From positions 31,133 through 95,132 of the IMG/VR virus record IMGVR_UViG_3300042691_032331: DNA of 64,000 nucleotides; one strand, written 5' to 3'. Each line of letters opens with the position of its first letter. The first letter of the stretch is position 1. A program made the translations under genes and the position numbers. The notes beneath the pieces are model-generated. The model saw nothing but the letters and a program-made list of their open reading frames with translations. It was not told the DNA's origin and ran no database searches. Below are positions 1 to 7,687 of this stretch, in pieces. The DNA comes from a virus.

Positions 1-1203
1 ACCGGTAGTGGTGCAAGTGTGTTTGGTAGTAATATCACAACACCCGGAGCTCCAACAATCGGTACAGCAACCCGTTATGGTTCTTTAGGCACTCAAGTGT
101 CTGTCAGCTTCACTGGAACTTCAGATGCAGGTGGCGCAACTATTTTATACTATGAAGTAACTTCGAATCCTGGTAATATTACAGCAACAGGCACAGGATC
201 TCCTATCATTGTGTCTGGATTAACACAAGGAACATCATATACTTTTACAGTTCGTGCAGTAAATGTTTTAGGTGCAGGAACACCAAGTGCAGCAAGCAAC
301 AGCGTCACACCTGATATAAATGCAGGATCAGCAGCATTTACTTCTACTGGTAGCACAACATGGGTAGTTCCAGTTGGTGTTAGTTCTATATCTGTGGTTT
401 GTATAGGTGGTGGAGGCGGTGGAGCAGCATTAAGAGTACCAGCTACAGGCGGTTACAGATCAGGCGGCGGCGGTGGAGGCGGCGCACTTGTTTACCTTAA
501 TAATATTAGTGTTACAGCAGGAGAAACATATACAGTCGTAGTAGGTAGCGGTGGTAATGGAGGTGCTGCAGGATCAAGTTTTGGAACAGGTAATACAGGT
601 GGGAATTCGTATATATCGACATTTGTTGGTAATAGTTTAGTAACAGGCGCTAAAGGTGGCGAAGGTGGTACTTGGATAGGACAGACAGGTTATGCTGGCG
701 CTATGTCAGGTGCAAGCTTTGATGGTTTAGGAGGAGGTGGCGCCGGCGGAAATGGACAAGCTAATACTTCTAATCTTATGTCAGGTGCAGCAGGTGGCGG
801 CGGTGCTGGTGGATATGGTGGCTACGGGGGCGATGGAGCTACGTTCACATCAGCATGGGTAGTTGGCACTGCCGGAGCAAACGGCGGTGGTGGAGGTGGT
901 GGTTATACTCATACTGGTACAGTCACCGGTGGTGGTGGTGGCGGTGGTACTGGTATAAACGGAGAGGGAAGTAATGGTAGTGCTGGAAATTCAGGCACAA
1001 GTGATAGTGGTGGTAAAGGCGGCTCTGGTGGAAGTGATGGACAAGGAAATGATGGTTCAATAGCCGGCGGCGCATATGGTGGTGGAGGCGCAGGTGCTCG
1101 TTCTGCAAGTATACGAGGTGGTGACGGTGCAGGTGGAGCAGTTAGAATTGTATGGGGCAATTCAACGGTAACAAAATCATTCCCCTCAACTAATGTTGGT
1201 TAA
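1..1203 (+). CDS. Glycine-rich tail fibre / adhesin, C-terminal part (5'-truncated by window)
   Basis: The reading frame is open from base 1, so this is the C-terminal 400 residues of a longer protein; the GTG at 19 is not a convincing start. The first ~100 residues form a fibronectin type III-like domain (ending VRAVNVLGAGTPSAASNSVT). The rest is a poly-glycine adhesin with many GGGGGG runs, and the end (GGAVRIVWG...FPSTNVG) is a terminal motif I recognise from tail-fibre proteins of marine T4-like phages. Glycine-rich sandwiches are known receptor-binding parts of T-even adhesins. Likely role: host recognition at a fibre tip. It lies on the plus strand, opposite most neighbours, as expected for a late structural gene. 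Confidence 0.8.
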   Translation, partial: TGSGASVFGSNITTPGAPTIGTATRYGSLGTQVSVSFTGTSDAGGATILYYEVTSNPGNITATGTGSPIIVSGLTQGTSYTFTVRAVNVLGAGTPSAASNSVTPDINAGSAAFTSTGSTTWVVPVGVSSISVVCIGGGGGGAALRVPATGGYRSGGGGGGGALVYLNNISVTAGETYTVVVGSGGNGGAAGSSFGTGNTGGNSYISTFVGNSLVTGAKGGEGGTWIGQTGYAGAMSGASFDGLGGGGAGGNGQANTSNLMSGAAGGGGAGGYGGYGGDGATFTSAWVVGTAGANGGGGGGGYTHTGTVTGGGGGGGTGINGEGSNGSAGNSGTSDSGGKGGSGGSDGQGNDGSIAGGAYGGGGAGARSASIRGGDGAGGAVRIVWGNSTVTKSFPSTNVG

Positions 1204-1497
1204 ATGAAAAAAATATTATATACTTTATTATTGGTACCTTCACTAGGCTTTAGTGAAGAAATTGTTTCATTCAGTGGTATATGTGATGATACAAAAATTC
1301 TTTTTGATAAAATAAAAGAATATAAAGAAAGCCCAATAGCTTTGGGAGAGATGACAGGGCTAGAGAAAGCTAAATTTAGTTTATGGATGAATCCTAAAAC
1401 TAAAACTTGGACAATTGTTTATACTAAAGATAAACAAAGTTGTGTGGTTGGAGTTGGTGAAAAACTTAAAGTAATCTCACCTAATCCTAACATGTGA
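1204..1497 (+). CDS. Small secreted protein with signal peptide
   Basis: 97 residues. MKKILYTLLLVPSLGFSEE is a clear signal peptide with a GFS-E type cleavage site; the mature part has two cysteines and no family I recognise. The ATG directly follows the TAA of the tail-fibre gene, so it is probably translated from the same late mRNA. Its end overlaps the 3' end of the convergent gene at 1487 by 11 bp. It could be a virion-associated or periplasmic protein; function unknown. Confidence 0.65.
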   Translation: MKKILYTLLLVPSLGFSEEIVSFSGICDDTKILFDKIKEYKESPIALGEMTGLEKAKFSLWMNPKTKTWTIVYTKDKQSCVVGVGEKLKVISPNPNM

Positions 1498-1771
1498 TTT
1501 TTTTTCGACCTGTTGAGAAACTCTTTTTGACAACATAGTCACGATTTGGTATTGGAGTAAAATCTTTTGTAAGATTTTTATATATAAGATCATCTCCGTA
1601 TTTTAGTATTATATAACTATAAACAGAATCACTATTTGAAACAGAGATCCTTAGATGATTGGACCATTTTGTTTTACTATTAATTAACTTTTTAATATTT
1701 TTATCATTTAATATATCATCAAAGTTATTTGATTCTCTATAAAAGTTAAAGTATTGATCTATTTTTTCCAT
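1487..1771 (-). CDS. Hypothetical protein, 94 aa
   Basis: Basic, Asn/Ser-rich protein of no recognised family. No signal peptide or membrane segment. Its start overlaps the end of the upstream gene (1759-1968), indicating the same minus-strand operon. It is last in the operon, and its stop region overlaps the convergent gene ending at 1497. Confidence 0.55.
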   Translation of the reverse strand: MEKIDQYFNFYRESNNFDDILNDKNIKKLINSKTKWSNHLRISVSNSDSVYSYIILKYGDDLIYKNLTKDFTPIPNRDYVVKKSFSTGRKKITC

Positions 1772-1968
1772 AATATAAAATTTACATAATCTTTTTCAGA
1801 TAAAAAAAAGAATTTATAATTACCATCTAATGCTTCAGCAAAATCAGTAGACTCTGTTACAAACCATTCTTCACTGCAATTTCTTTCACACCAATCCATA
1901 TATGGACCTAACTGTCCATATGGCAGTTTTACTTGAGTATTGTAATAATTAAATGCTGTGCTTTGCAA
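1759..1968 (-). CDS. Small protein ending in a FALRW-like motif
   Basis: Up to 69 residues; the 5' end is uncertain because the first codon would be TTG inside the end of the dCMP deaminase gene. The C-terminus (KDYVNFILWKK) resembles the ends of the tandem proteins at 6389-7687 (for example EDYIWFMLRWK), so I treat it as a divergent member of that family. Function unknown. Confidence 0.5.
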   Translation of the reverse strand: MQSTAFNYYNTQVKLPYGQLGPYMDWCERNCSEEWFVTESTDFAEALDGNYKFFFLSEKDYVNFILWKK

Positions 1969-2449
1969 CCTCTACTCCGGAACGTTTAAGGAATTCAATA
2001 CCGGCATTACTTCTATATTCTTCATTGTAATAGACTTTACTTATACCTGATTGATAAATTAGTTTTGCACATTCAAGACAAGGACTATGGGTAACAAATA
2101 ATTCTGCCCCTAATCCGCTGTTATGACTTTTAGCTAACTTTGCCAATGCATTTGATTCAGCGTGTAAAACTTCTGGTTTTGTTTTTAGTCTAGTCCAACC
2201 ATTATCTGTTTCTGTAAATTGATTCTCTATCATCCATTCTTTAGTAGAATAACATTCAGATTTTGATACATATTCTGTTTCTTCGCAATTATTATTCCAA
2301 CCAGCTGGCATACCATTGTATCCATAGCTTATTACGCAATCGTCTTTAACAATCACTGCACCAACTTTTAATCTTTGAGCATAACTTAACTCACTTGTTC
2401 TTTTTGCCCAATCCATGTATAGTTTTATAAACTTATCTTTCACGAACAT
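1949..2449 (-). CDS. dCMP deaminase (zinc-dependent cytidine deaminase family)
   Basis: 166 residues. The zinc/catalytic motif HAESNA and the SPCLECAK motif (PCxxC) are intact, and the N-terminal VGAVIVKDDCVISYGYNGMP block is typical of dCMP deaminases such as T4 Cd and ComEB. The reaction is dCMP to dUMP, feeding thymidylate synthesis during phage replication. It overlaps its upstream neighbour, within a run of small nucleotide-metabolism and unknown genes. Confidence 0.92.
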   Translation of the reverse strand: MFVKDKFIKLYMDWAKRTSELSYAQRLKVGAVIVKDDCVISYGYNGMPAGWNNNCEETEYVSKSECYSTKEWMIENQFTETDNGWTRLKTKPEVLHAESNALAKLAKSHNSGLGAELFVTHSPCLECAKLIYQSGISKVYYNEEYRSNAGIEFLKRSGVEVAKHSI

Positions 2450-2690
2450 AACCCATACGACTAATATGATCTATTGCGTAACATTCGTCTACTAATATAT
2501 CTAATAGATAATCTTCAATACCAAAACGCTTACTAAATGCTTTACCGAATGTGACCCCTTTTAATTTTTCAAATATATATTCTTTACGAAATAAATCGTA
2601 ATCTTTTTTACTGATGGTAATTTTAGTATGGCATCTTTCTTTTGTCCAATCACTTAGTGCAGATACTACAGAATCCATAATAGCATCCAT
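2433..2690 (-). CDS. Conserved phage protein, 85 aa
   Basis: Start taken as the ATG at 2690, just after the upstream stop (TAATTATG); a GTG at 2702 is possible. The segment GVTFGKAFSKRFGIEDYLLD is a pattern I recall from small conserved proteins of T4-like cyanophages. No enzymatic motif. The 3' end overlaps the dCMP deaminase start by 17 bp. Confidence 0.6.
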   Translation of the reverse strand: MDAIMDSVVSALSDWTKERCHTKITISKKDYDLFRKEYIFEKLKGVTFGKAFSKRFGIEDYLLDILVDECYAIDHISRMGYVRER

Positions 2691-2692
2691 AA

Positions 2693-3229
2693 TTAATCCC
2701 ACAAACTAAAGTAATATTTTGCAAATAAATCAATACCTTCTTGTATTCTTTTGCGATGTTCTTCCATTCCCTCAAAATCTATCCAGTGTTCTTCTGGGTT
2801 TTTATCTACCATTTCATATAATTTTTCTACTTTGCCTGTAATTGGATTTAATTTAGTTTCATCAATTTCTTTCCACTCATAATCTCCTTCACCATGATAG
2901 TATTTTGATTCCCAATTATCCTCTACAATTTGTTGAAAGCTCCAAATCATTTTTTCAAGGATTTCTTCGTATCTCTCTACAGATTTGTTAAACATTTCAT
3001 GATGATCTTCTTTGTAAAAATCAAAACTTTCCTGTTTTTCATAGTCGGCACCTCCTATGGCAGCAAACTCAGCAGGTACTCCCTGCTTTGTTTGTTTTAA
3101 TTGAAGTAGCATTGGAAGTATAATCATAGCTAATGTATGATCCATACTATATGTGTCGTAGCGGTCTATTTGTATATCAATTTTTCTTTTGCCGCTACCT
3201 AATGGGTATTTACCGATGTTTATTTTCAT
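2693..3229 (-). CDS. Conserved T4-like marine phage protein, 178 aa
   Basis: Contains the block IDRYDTYSMDHTLAMIILPM followed by LLQLKQTKQGVP, a signature of a protein family widespread in cyanophages and other marine T4-like phages whose function is unknown. Acidic, no signal peptide or membrane segment. Start and end both overlap or touch neighbours, consistent with an operon. Confidence 0.7.
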   Translation of the reverse strand: MKINIGKYPLGSGKRKIDIQIDRYDTYSMDHTLAMIILPMLLQLKQTKQGVPAEFAAIGGADYEKQESFDFYKEDHHEMFNKSVERYEEILEKMIWSFQQIVEDNWESKYYHGEGDYEWKEIDETKLNPITGKVEKLYEMVDKNPEEHWIDFEGMEEHRKRIQEGIDLFAKYYFSLWD

Positions 3230-3605
3230 CTTTGAACTTTTCTACTTTACCATCCATAAACATATAAACTTCTTTATCGTGAACTACAGTAGCCCACTCA
3301 ATATTTTTATATTTCTTTGCTAGTTCTGCTAATTCATCTAATGATGATCCTTGACAAACAAATTCGTCGTTTTGATAATATAAGTATAAAGTATTTTGTA
3401 TCGCTTCAACCTTTAAATCTTCAACGTCAGCCTTATCTTCTGACTCAGGATCTAACAGTGCTTTTTCCATTTCTTTTTCTAAGTCTATACCTTGTGTTTG
3501 TGCAATTTTGATAAGCAACTTGCGAAACCTTATTAAGGCAATAGTTTCGCCAATAGTATATCCTAAAAATACAAGAACTATAACTGAAAACAGATCCATA
3601 AACAT
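3210..3605 (-). CDS. Single-pass membrane protein, 131 aa
   Basis: Residues about 3-28 (LFSVIVLVFLGYTIGETIALI) form one transmembrane helix; the remainder is a charged cytoplasmic domain (YYQNDEFVCQGSSLDELAELAKKY). Two in-frame ATGs (3605, 3599) are equally plausible starts. Function unknown. Confidence 0.6.
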   Translation of the reverse strand: MFMDLFSVIVLVFLGYTIGETIALIRFRKLLIKIAQTQGIDLEKEMEKALLDPESEDKADVEDLKVEAIQNTLYLYYQNDEFVCQGSSLDELAELAKKYKNIEWATVVHDKEVYMFMDGKVEKFKDENKHR

Positions 3606-3607
3606 AT

Positions 3608-4138
3608 TTATTGTTTTTTCCTATTCATTGATTTGATTTTAGGTTCAATGTAACGTTGATGGTATTCTTTATAATTTTCCAGATAATTTTCCCATTGTAT
3701 CCATTGATGCTTCTTTTTTGTTTTGTTGATTAAGAATCCCCAGTCACGTTGCTGAGGTCCCATCAAAAACAATGTAGTAGCAGGTCCAATTGTTTCATCA
3801 ATCTCTAACCAATGAAATTCTTTAGCACTACGCTTGAGTATGCTACCAGGACCACGCCATGTAGTAAATTCAGCGAATATCTCCCCTTTGTTATTATACA
3901 CAGGAGTATGTTCCCAATAACCACCACTTAAGATAATAGTAATAAAGGGCCAAGGATGATCGTGAAAAATAGGGTCATCACTTTTTACAATCTTATGTAA
4001 AGTGATATTAAACGGAAAAAACTTACGATCTTTAAGAAACAAATAGTAACGGTGCATATAATCTTCGCCCGTTCTACGGTCAGGTATTAGACGATACCTG
4101 CCTAACTTATCCATTATTTTGTGAAGTATCTTTTTCAT
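3608..4138 (-). CDS. Cupin-fold protein
   Basis: 176 residues. The central part (IFHDHPWPFITIILSGGYWEH ... FHWLEI ... GPATTLFLMGP) has the conserved His pairs and glycine turns of a small metal-binding cupin barrel. Such cupins occur in T4-like marine phages beside sugar or small-molecule genes. Substrate unknown; a dioxygenase or sugar-nucleotide role is possible but not shown. Confidence 0.65.
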   Translation of the reverse strand: MKKILHKIMDKLGRYRLIPDRRTGEDYMHRYYLFLKDRKFFPFNITLHKIVKSDDPIFHDHPWPFITIILSGGYWEHTPVYNNKGEIFAEFTTWRGPGSILKRSAKEFHWLEIDETIGPATTLFLMGPQQRDWGFLINKTKKKHQWIQWENYLENYKEYHQRYIEPKIKSMNRKKQ

Positions 4139-4145
4139 ATTCAGG

Positions 4146-4187
4146 TATCTAAAAAACTAAAAGACAGCTTTTTTACAGAAAGCTGTC
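4146..4187 (-). terminator. Rho-independent terminator after the HTH gene
   Basis: A perfect 9-bp inverted repeat (GACAGCTTT / AAAGCTGTC, 4163-4187) with a 7-nt loop is followed on the minus strand by a T-rich tract (TTTTAGTTTTTTAG). It lies just 3' of the HTH gene at 4215-4469. Confidence 0.8.
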
Positions 4188-4214
4188 CAAAAACTGCTCT
4201 TTTAGGAGTGAGCC

Positions 4215-4469
4215 TTATACGCCCATTGCTAGAGCACGATAGCCTGCTGCAATAAGTTCGCGGGTAGGTGTTCCCAAACGATACTTGGTGCTTGTGCGAC
4301 CTTTAGTATCAGTATGCTGATTAGCATAGATTGAGAAACCACTATAGCGAAGGTCGCTAACAGTAGCAGTAGGATTGGCAATGCCAAAACGTGCTTTGAT
4401 TTGTGCTGCTGTTAGTTCTTCACCCTTACGAAATGCCTCTAGAAGGCGTTCTTGCTTAGTATTAGTCAT
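4215..4469 (-). CDS. Helix-turn-helix DNA-binding protein
   Basis: 84 residues. The segment LTAAQIKARFGIANPTATVS followed by DLRYSGFSIYANQ is a winged-helix/HTH unit of a type common in phages (recognition helix around PTATVSDLRYSG). It has its own promoter (4514-4542), a 10-bp palindrome in its leader and its own terminator, so it is a single-gene unit. Likely a transcription regulator; autoregulation is an inference. Confidence 0.75.
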   Translation of the reverse strand: MTNTKQERLLEAFRKGEELTAAQIKARFGIANPTATVSDLRYSGFSIYANQHTDTKGRTSTKYRLGTPTRELIAAGYRALAMGV

Positions 4470-4492
4470 TTATATCCTCATTAATAAAAATC

Positions 4493-4502
4493 GTTGATCA
4501 AC
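4493..4502. promoter_or_regulatory. Palindrome GTTGATCAAC in the HTH gene leader (possible operator)
   Basis: A perfect 10-bp palindrome lies between the -10 box (4514-4519) and the ATG (4469) of the HTH gene, in the early transcribed region. This is where an autoregulatory operator would be expected. No second copy was found by eye. Confidence 0.35.
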
Positions 4503-4513
4503 AACGTATTATG

Positions 4514-4542
4514 ATTATAGTACAAGATTGTTAGATATGCAA
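4514..4542 (-). promoter_or_regulatory. Sigma70-type promoter for the HTH gene
   Basis: -35 TTGCAT (4537-4542), 17-bp spacer, -10 TATAAT (4514-4519). A GAGGAT ribosome-binding site precedes the ATG at 4469. Confidence 0.65.
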
Positions 4543-4555
4543 ACAAATCGGTGAA

Positions 4556-5275
4556 TTAATTTTCAACTTTTCTACCGTTTTGTCCCAATTTGCCACTTAC
4601 ACCAATAATGGGCACTTCACGAACATGCTCATTTGGCAAGAGTAAAAATAAAAGGTGCTCAATATCAACCCTAGACTTATCTTTAAGTCTTTGCATAAAT
4701 GTATCAACTGCCTCTTTATAAAAATCTTTTACAACAGGATGAAGTGATTTGGGCCAGCTCCAAAGTCTACTCATATATTGAAATGGTATATTTGTATTAT
4801 CTAATTCAGTAGTGAATTGACTCTTATATCGCATTGGCAATATTATTTTATCTGTAAACCTCTCATACAATCTAGGATTGAAGTTTTCATTTAGTGTATA
4901 TCTTCCAGATAGTTTATGTATTCTATCCACATTGTCAAATATAGTAGTTTCTTCTTCAAGCATTTTAAGTGCCGAATTAAAAGCTAATAGTTCACTCATG
5001 TTTTTGGCAATGTCCCAATTGTCAGTGTTTTCACGTATATGTGTAAGTGTCTTATCACCACTCATATTAACAATGAAACTAACTACCTCACGAAATTCGT
5101 CCAGTATTTCTTTTTCAACAGGTAATGCTGAACTTTCTATGAGGACGATTTGTGCATCTGGTACACGCTTTCGTATACTTTTAAATGTGTCCCAAGTCTG
5201 AGAAACACGTTCTTCCTGATCGTATTTCCCAAACTTGGTTTTTACTGCGCTTGTGATTAAAAATAAATGGTTCAT
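4556..5275 (-). CDS. Putative glycosyltransferase-like protein, 239 aa
   Basis: N-terminus MNHLFLITSAVKTKFG followed by RVSQTWDTFKSIRKRVPDAQIVLIES resembles the first Rossmann-like strand/helix of GT-A-type proteins, and VDIEHLLFLLLP occurs near the end. I do not see a convincing DxD motif, so the assignment is tentative. It overlaps the metallophosphoesterase stop/start by 4 bp (ATGA). Confidence 0.45.
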   Translation of the reverse strand: MNHLFLITSAVKTKFGKYDQEERVSQTWDTFKSIRKRVPDAQIVLIESSALPVEKEILDEFREVVSFIVNMSGDKTLTHIRENTDNWDIAKNMSELLAFNSALKMLEEETTIFDNVDRIHKLSGRYTLNENFNPRLYERFTDKIILPMRYKSQFTTELDNTNIPFQYMSRLWSWPKSLHPVVKDFYKEAVDTFMQRLKDKSRVDIEHLLFLLLPNEHVREVPIIGVSGKLGQNGRKVEN

Positions 5276-6180
5276 GTAATGTCAACGTATTTTAGTGTAA
5301 AACTATCGGCACGATCTTCGTACCCATCGTAGCCTCGAGGGTTACAAACAATACGTGTTGTACCAAGCATATAATCAAACTCCTCATGAGTATGTCCATG
5401 AGTCCAAAGTTTAATTTGCCTACGATCTAAGATGTAGTTATTTAGATCAGAACTGTATGCCCCATTCATTATTTTTTCATTTTGATAACGAGGATGGGTA
5501 CTTAGTTTACTAGGTGCATGATGACCTACTACCACTGTTGGTAGATTAGGATGTAGTTCCAATACCTCATCTAAACCACGGCGAAACTTATAATGTTCTT
5601 CTACTGCATCATCAGGCATAAAAGTTGCAGGTCTTTCATTAAACTTTACAACATGTTGACCTGCATTATCAGGATCGGGCAAAGTATAACGATAGCTAGA
5701 CATTTTATTTGAATTTTTCACACAATTAAAATCATTCATCATTGTGCGAATCATAGCCATAGTAGCACGATCTTCATTATTCATGTCAGTCCATAATGTA
5801 CCGCCATAAAATAATACGCCATTAATAATTTTCCATTCATTATCTAGGAAATGAAAATTACTTTTATGTTCAAACGAACCACGAATAATATTAGCCGTGT
5901 CAGCAAAATCACCATGATAATGTTCGTGATTACCCATGATGAATACTACGTGCGGGAATCTTTCAGTGCAACGCATTATAAAATTATAGTAGCGATCACT
6001 ACGTGCCTTTTGGCTACTAGTAGCGGCGATTAGTTGTGAGCTTTCATCATATAGAAAAGACTTAAGATCATTTGCCACAAAAATATCGCCACCGAGTATT
6101 AATACATCAGCGTTTTCTGTGTTTTGTAAATCTAAATCTCCAAACTCTAAGTGTAGGTCACTACAAACTGCTACTTTCAT
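5272..6180 (-). CDS. Calcineurin-like metallophosphoesterase
   Basis: 302 residues with all metal-binding motifs intact: SDLHLEF (DxH), LGGDIFV (GD), MGNHEHYHG (GNHE), VVGHHAPS and THGHTHEEFD (GHxH). A binuclear-metal phosphoesterase acting on an unknown phosphodiester or phosphomonoester. Compare the degenerate relative at 12334, where each of these motifs is destroyed. First gene of a two-gene unit with 4556-5275. Confidence 0.85.
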   Translation of the reverse strand: MKVAVCSDLHLEFGDLDLQNTENADVLILGGDIFVANDLKSFLYDESSQLIAATSSQKARSDRYYNFIMRCTERFPHVVFIMGNHEHYHGDFADTANIIRGSFEHKSNFHFLDNEWKIINGVLFYGGTLWTDMNNEDRATMAMIRTMMNDFNCVKNSNKMSSYRYTLPDPDNAGQHVVKFNERPATFMPDDAVEEHYKFRRGLDEVLELHPNLPTVVVGHHAPSKLSTHPRYQNEKIMNGAYSSDLNNYILDRRQIKLWTHGHTHEEFDYMLGTTRIVCNPRGYDGYEDRADSFTLKYVDIT

Positions 6181-6191
6181 TTTTATTCCTT

Positions 6192-6392
6192 TTAGTGACG
6201 ATATGCTATTGATCTAATTTCTACTTTATTGCAATTACAACATGTTCTAGACTGCGACCATTCTGAATATACTAATTCTTTAGTAGGAGTAGACCATACT
6301 GTGTAGTTATGTAAACCTAAATAACAAAGGATACTTTTAACTAACAATTTTTCTTCCTTTAATTTTCTTACAATATTAGTATGTTCATTCAT
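6192..6392 (-). CDS. Small Cys-motif protein, 66 aa
   Basis: Start chosen as the ATG at 6392, which overlaps the upstream stop (ATGA). The C-terminus has TCCNCNKVE, a CxxC element that could bind a metal. No family recognised. Confidence 0.5.
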   Translation of the reverse strand: MNEHTNIVRKLKEEKLLVKSILCYLGLHNYTVWSTPTKELVYSEWSQSRTCCNCNKVEIRSIAYRH

Positions 6393-6628
6393 AGCCAACG
6401 TAGTGCAAATTCAATAGAATCACGCTCTCTCACAAACTCCCAAATAACAACATGATAATCAATTGTACCTTCAGGATGGTTTCTACGCCACCCACACTTT
6501 GAAATTATTTTACCATGTTTACGTGCAAGCCAATCAAACATAAGACAATATTGTTCGTAAGTTCTAATATGTGTACGAACGGTGTATTTGTATTTTCTTC
6601 GAGTTAGCCGTCTTTGTTTACTATTCAT
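6389..6628 (-). CDS. FALRW-family small protein (copy 1)
   Basis: Ends in RDSIEFALRWL, the C-terminal signature shared with the next genes upstream (ALKWA, VWFALRWS, VWFALKWS, IWFMLRWK). The N-terminal half is very basic. The ATG abuts the -10 box of a promoter-like sequence (6629-6657), so either the promoter is fortuitous or translation starts further downstream. Function unknown. Confidence 0.6.
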   Translation of the reverse strand: MNSKQRRLTRRKYKYTVRTHIRTYEQYCLMFDWLARKHGKIISKCGWRRNHPEGTIDYHVVIWEFVRERDSIEFALRWL

Positions 6629-6657
6629 AGTATAGCAAAAATTATATTATTTGTCAA
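6629..6657 (-). promoter_or_regulatory. TTGACA/TATACT promoter-like sequence
   Basis: -35 TTGACA (6652-6657), 17-bp spacer, -10 TATACT (6629-6634). The boxes are nearly ideal and the spacer starts AATAAT as in the other early promoters. The next gene's ATG begins immediately after the -10 box, so the start site would fall inside that gene. Confidence 0.55.
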
Positions 6658-6662
6658 ATAGG

Positions 6663-7043
6663 TTATGCCCATTTTAATGCTAAAAGTGAAGCATAATAGG
6701 CTTTAGATTTTATAATTTTTATACTGAGCCGATTTTCAGCAACATCATTATTGATGAAGCCCCAATTCCAATGCCATCCTTGTTTACCAACGTACTGTTC
6801 TAGAAAAGGTCTATAAAAATCATTAGGATCTGCACTTTCAACTTCTACCCAAGTTGCGCCACAGTCGTACCATCTAGTATCACCGTAACCCACCACAATT
6901 TTTCCTACAGGCCACCTAACGTTAATTATTACACCTGGCATAAATCTCCACCAAATTCCAGATAGTATATCTACGTGAGCAGGCCAAAAGTGCGAAAATT
7001 TTTGACCTTTGAATATAAATAAATTTTTAATATCAAGTTGCAT
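6663..7043 (-). CDS. FALRW-family protein, longer member (copy 2)
   Basis: 126 residues, about twice the length of its neighbours, ending ASLLALKWA. Tryptophan-rich (SHFWPAHVDILSGIWWRFMPG). The ATG directly follows the upstream stop. Function unknown; grouped with neighbours by position and C-terminal motif. Confidence 0.55.
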   Translation of the reverse strand: MQLDIKNLFIFKGQKFSHFWPAHVDILSGIWWRFMPGVIINVRWPVGKIVVGYGDTRWYDCGATWVEVESADPNDFYRPFLEQYVGKQGWHWNWGFINNDVAENRLSIKIIKSKAYYASLLALKWA

Positions 7044-7253
7044 TTATGACCACCTCAAAGCAAACCACACAGCATCTTCATTACACTCAAACTCAATAAA
7101 CTTTTCTGTTAGGTAACCCGGACTATGATGGTAAGGTTTCTTACAGTTAGCCTTGAGCCATTCATCGACTAAGTAGTCTTTGTAACTTCTTTGATATTTT
7201 GCCTGCACACTACTATCTGTAGTTTCGGCGTACTTTACTTTATGTAAAGTCAT
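7044..7253 (-). CDS. FALRW-family small protein (copy 3)
   Basis: 69 residues from the ATG at 7253, which overlaps the upstream TGA (ATGA). It ends CNEDAVWFALRWS. The DNA encoding its C-terminus is nearly identical to that of copy 4 (31 of 32 bases), showing recent duplication or recombination. Confidence 0.65.
   Translation of the reverse strand: MTLHKVKYAETTDSSVQAKYQRSYKDYLVDEWLKANCKKPYHHSPGYLTEKFIEFECNEDAVWFALRWS
7047..7078 (-). repeat. 32-bp direct repeat, copy A (paired with 7253-7284)
   Basis: Matches 7253-7284 at 31 of 32 bases (C/T difference at 7054/7260), 206 bp apart in the same orientation. Each copy encodes the DAVWFALRW/KWS C-terminus of adjacent paralogues. Confidence 0.9.
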
Positions 7254-7453
7254 GACCACTTCAAAGCAAACCACACAGCATCTTTTTTGTGTGCGAAATA
7301 ATATACTCTATGCATTATACCTTTATCATAAGGCACATCCCAATCCCAATCTCTCTCATCTATATTATCTTTAAGCCATGTTAAAAGTTTAGTAAAATGA
7401 TCAGAACCTTTCCAAGGCATACTAACAGGAATATTACACCAATCTTGTTTCAT
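7250..7453 (-). CDS. FALRW-family small protein (copy 4)
   Basis: 67 residues, ending KKDAVWFALKWS. Trp/Asp-rich middle (DNIDERDWDWDVPYDKG). Starts shortly after the copy-5 stop. Function unknown. Confidence 0.65.
   Translation of the reverse strand: MKQDWCNIPVSMPWKGSDHFTKLLTWLKDNIDERDWDWDVPYDKGIMHRVYYFAHKKDAVWFALKWS
7253..7284 (-). repeat. 32-bp direct repeat, copy B (paired with 7047-7078)
   Basis: Second copy of the near-identical tract; it spans the coding end of copy 4 and the first base of the copy 3 start codon. Confidence 0.9.
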
Positions 7454-7456
7454 TTG

Positions 7457-7687
7457 TTATTTCCAACGTAACATAAACCAAATATAATCTTCTTCGTATC
7501 TAAAAAATAAACTTCTAGCAATTAAAAACCAACGTGGATGCTCGCAATGCTCTAAACCAAAATTATCCTGTAACCAAGCATATGCTTCTCGACTGATACC
7601 GGTTGTCCTTACAATGATAAATTCTGTATCAGGGTTATTTTTTGGACGAGTTTTTTCAACTTCGTATATCACAACTTCCTGCATCAT
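7457..7687 (-). CDS. FALRW-family small protein (copy 5)
   Basis: 76 residues from the ATG at 7687, which overlaps the upstream TGA (ATGATG). It ends EEDYIWFMLRWK. Middle part FIIVRTTGISREAYAWLQDN. Same family by C-terminal motif; function unknown. Confidence 0.6.
   Translation of the reverse strand: MMQEVVIYEVEKTRPKNNPDTEFIIVRTTGISREAYAWLQDNFGLEHCEHPRWFLIARSLFFRYEEDYIWFMLRWK

Noticed and set aside
909-1160. Proline-rich and His-rich open frames on the minus strand inside the tail-fibre gene
   Set aside because: They are mirror images of the glycine codons of the plus-strand adhesin; no start site or ribosome-binding site supports them.
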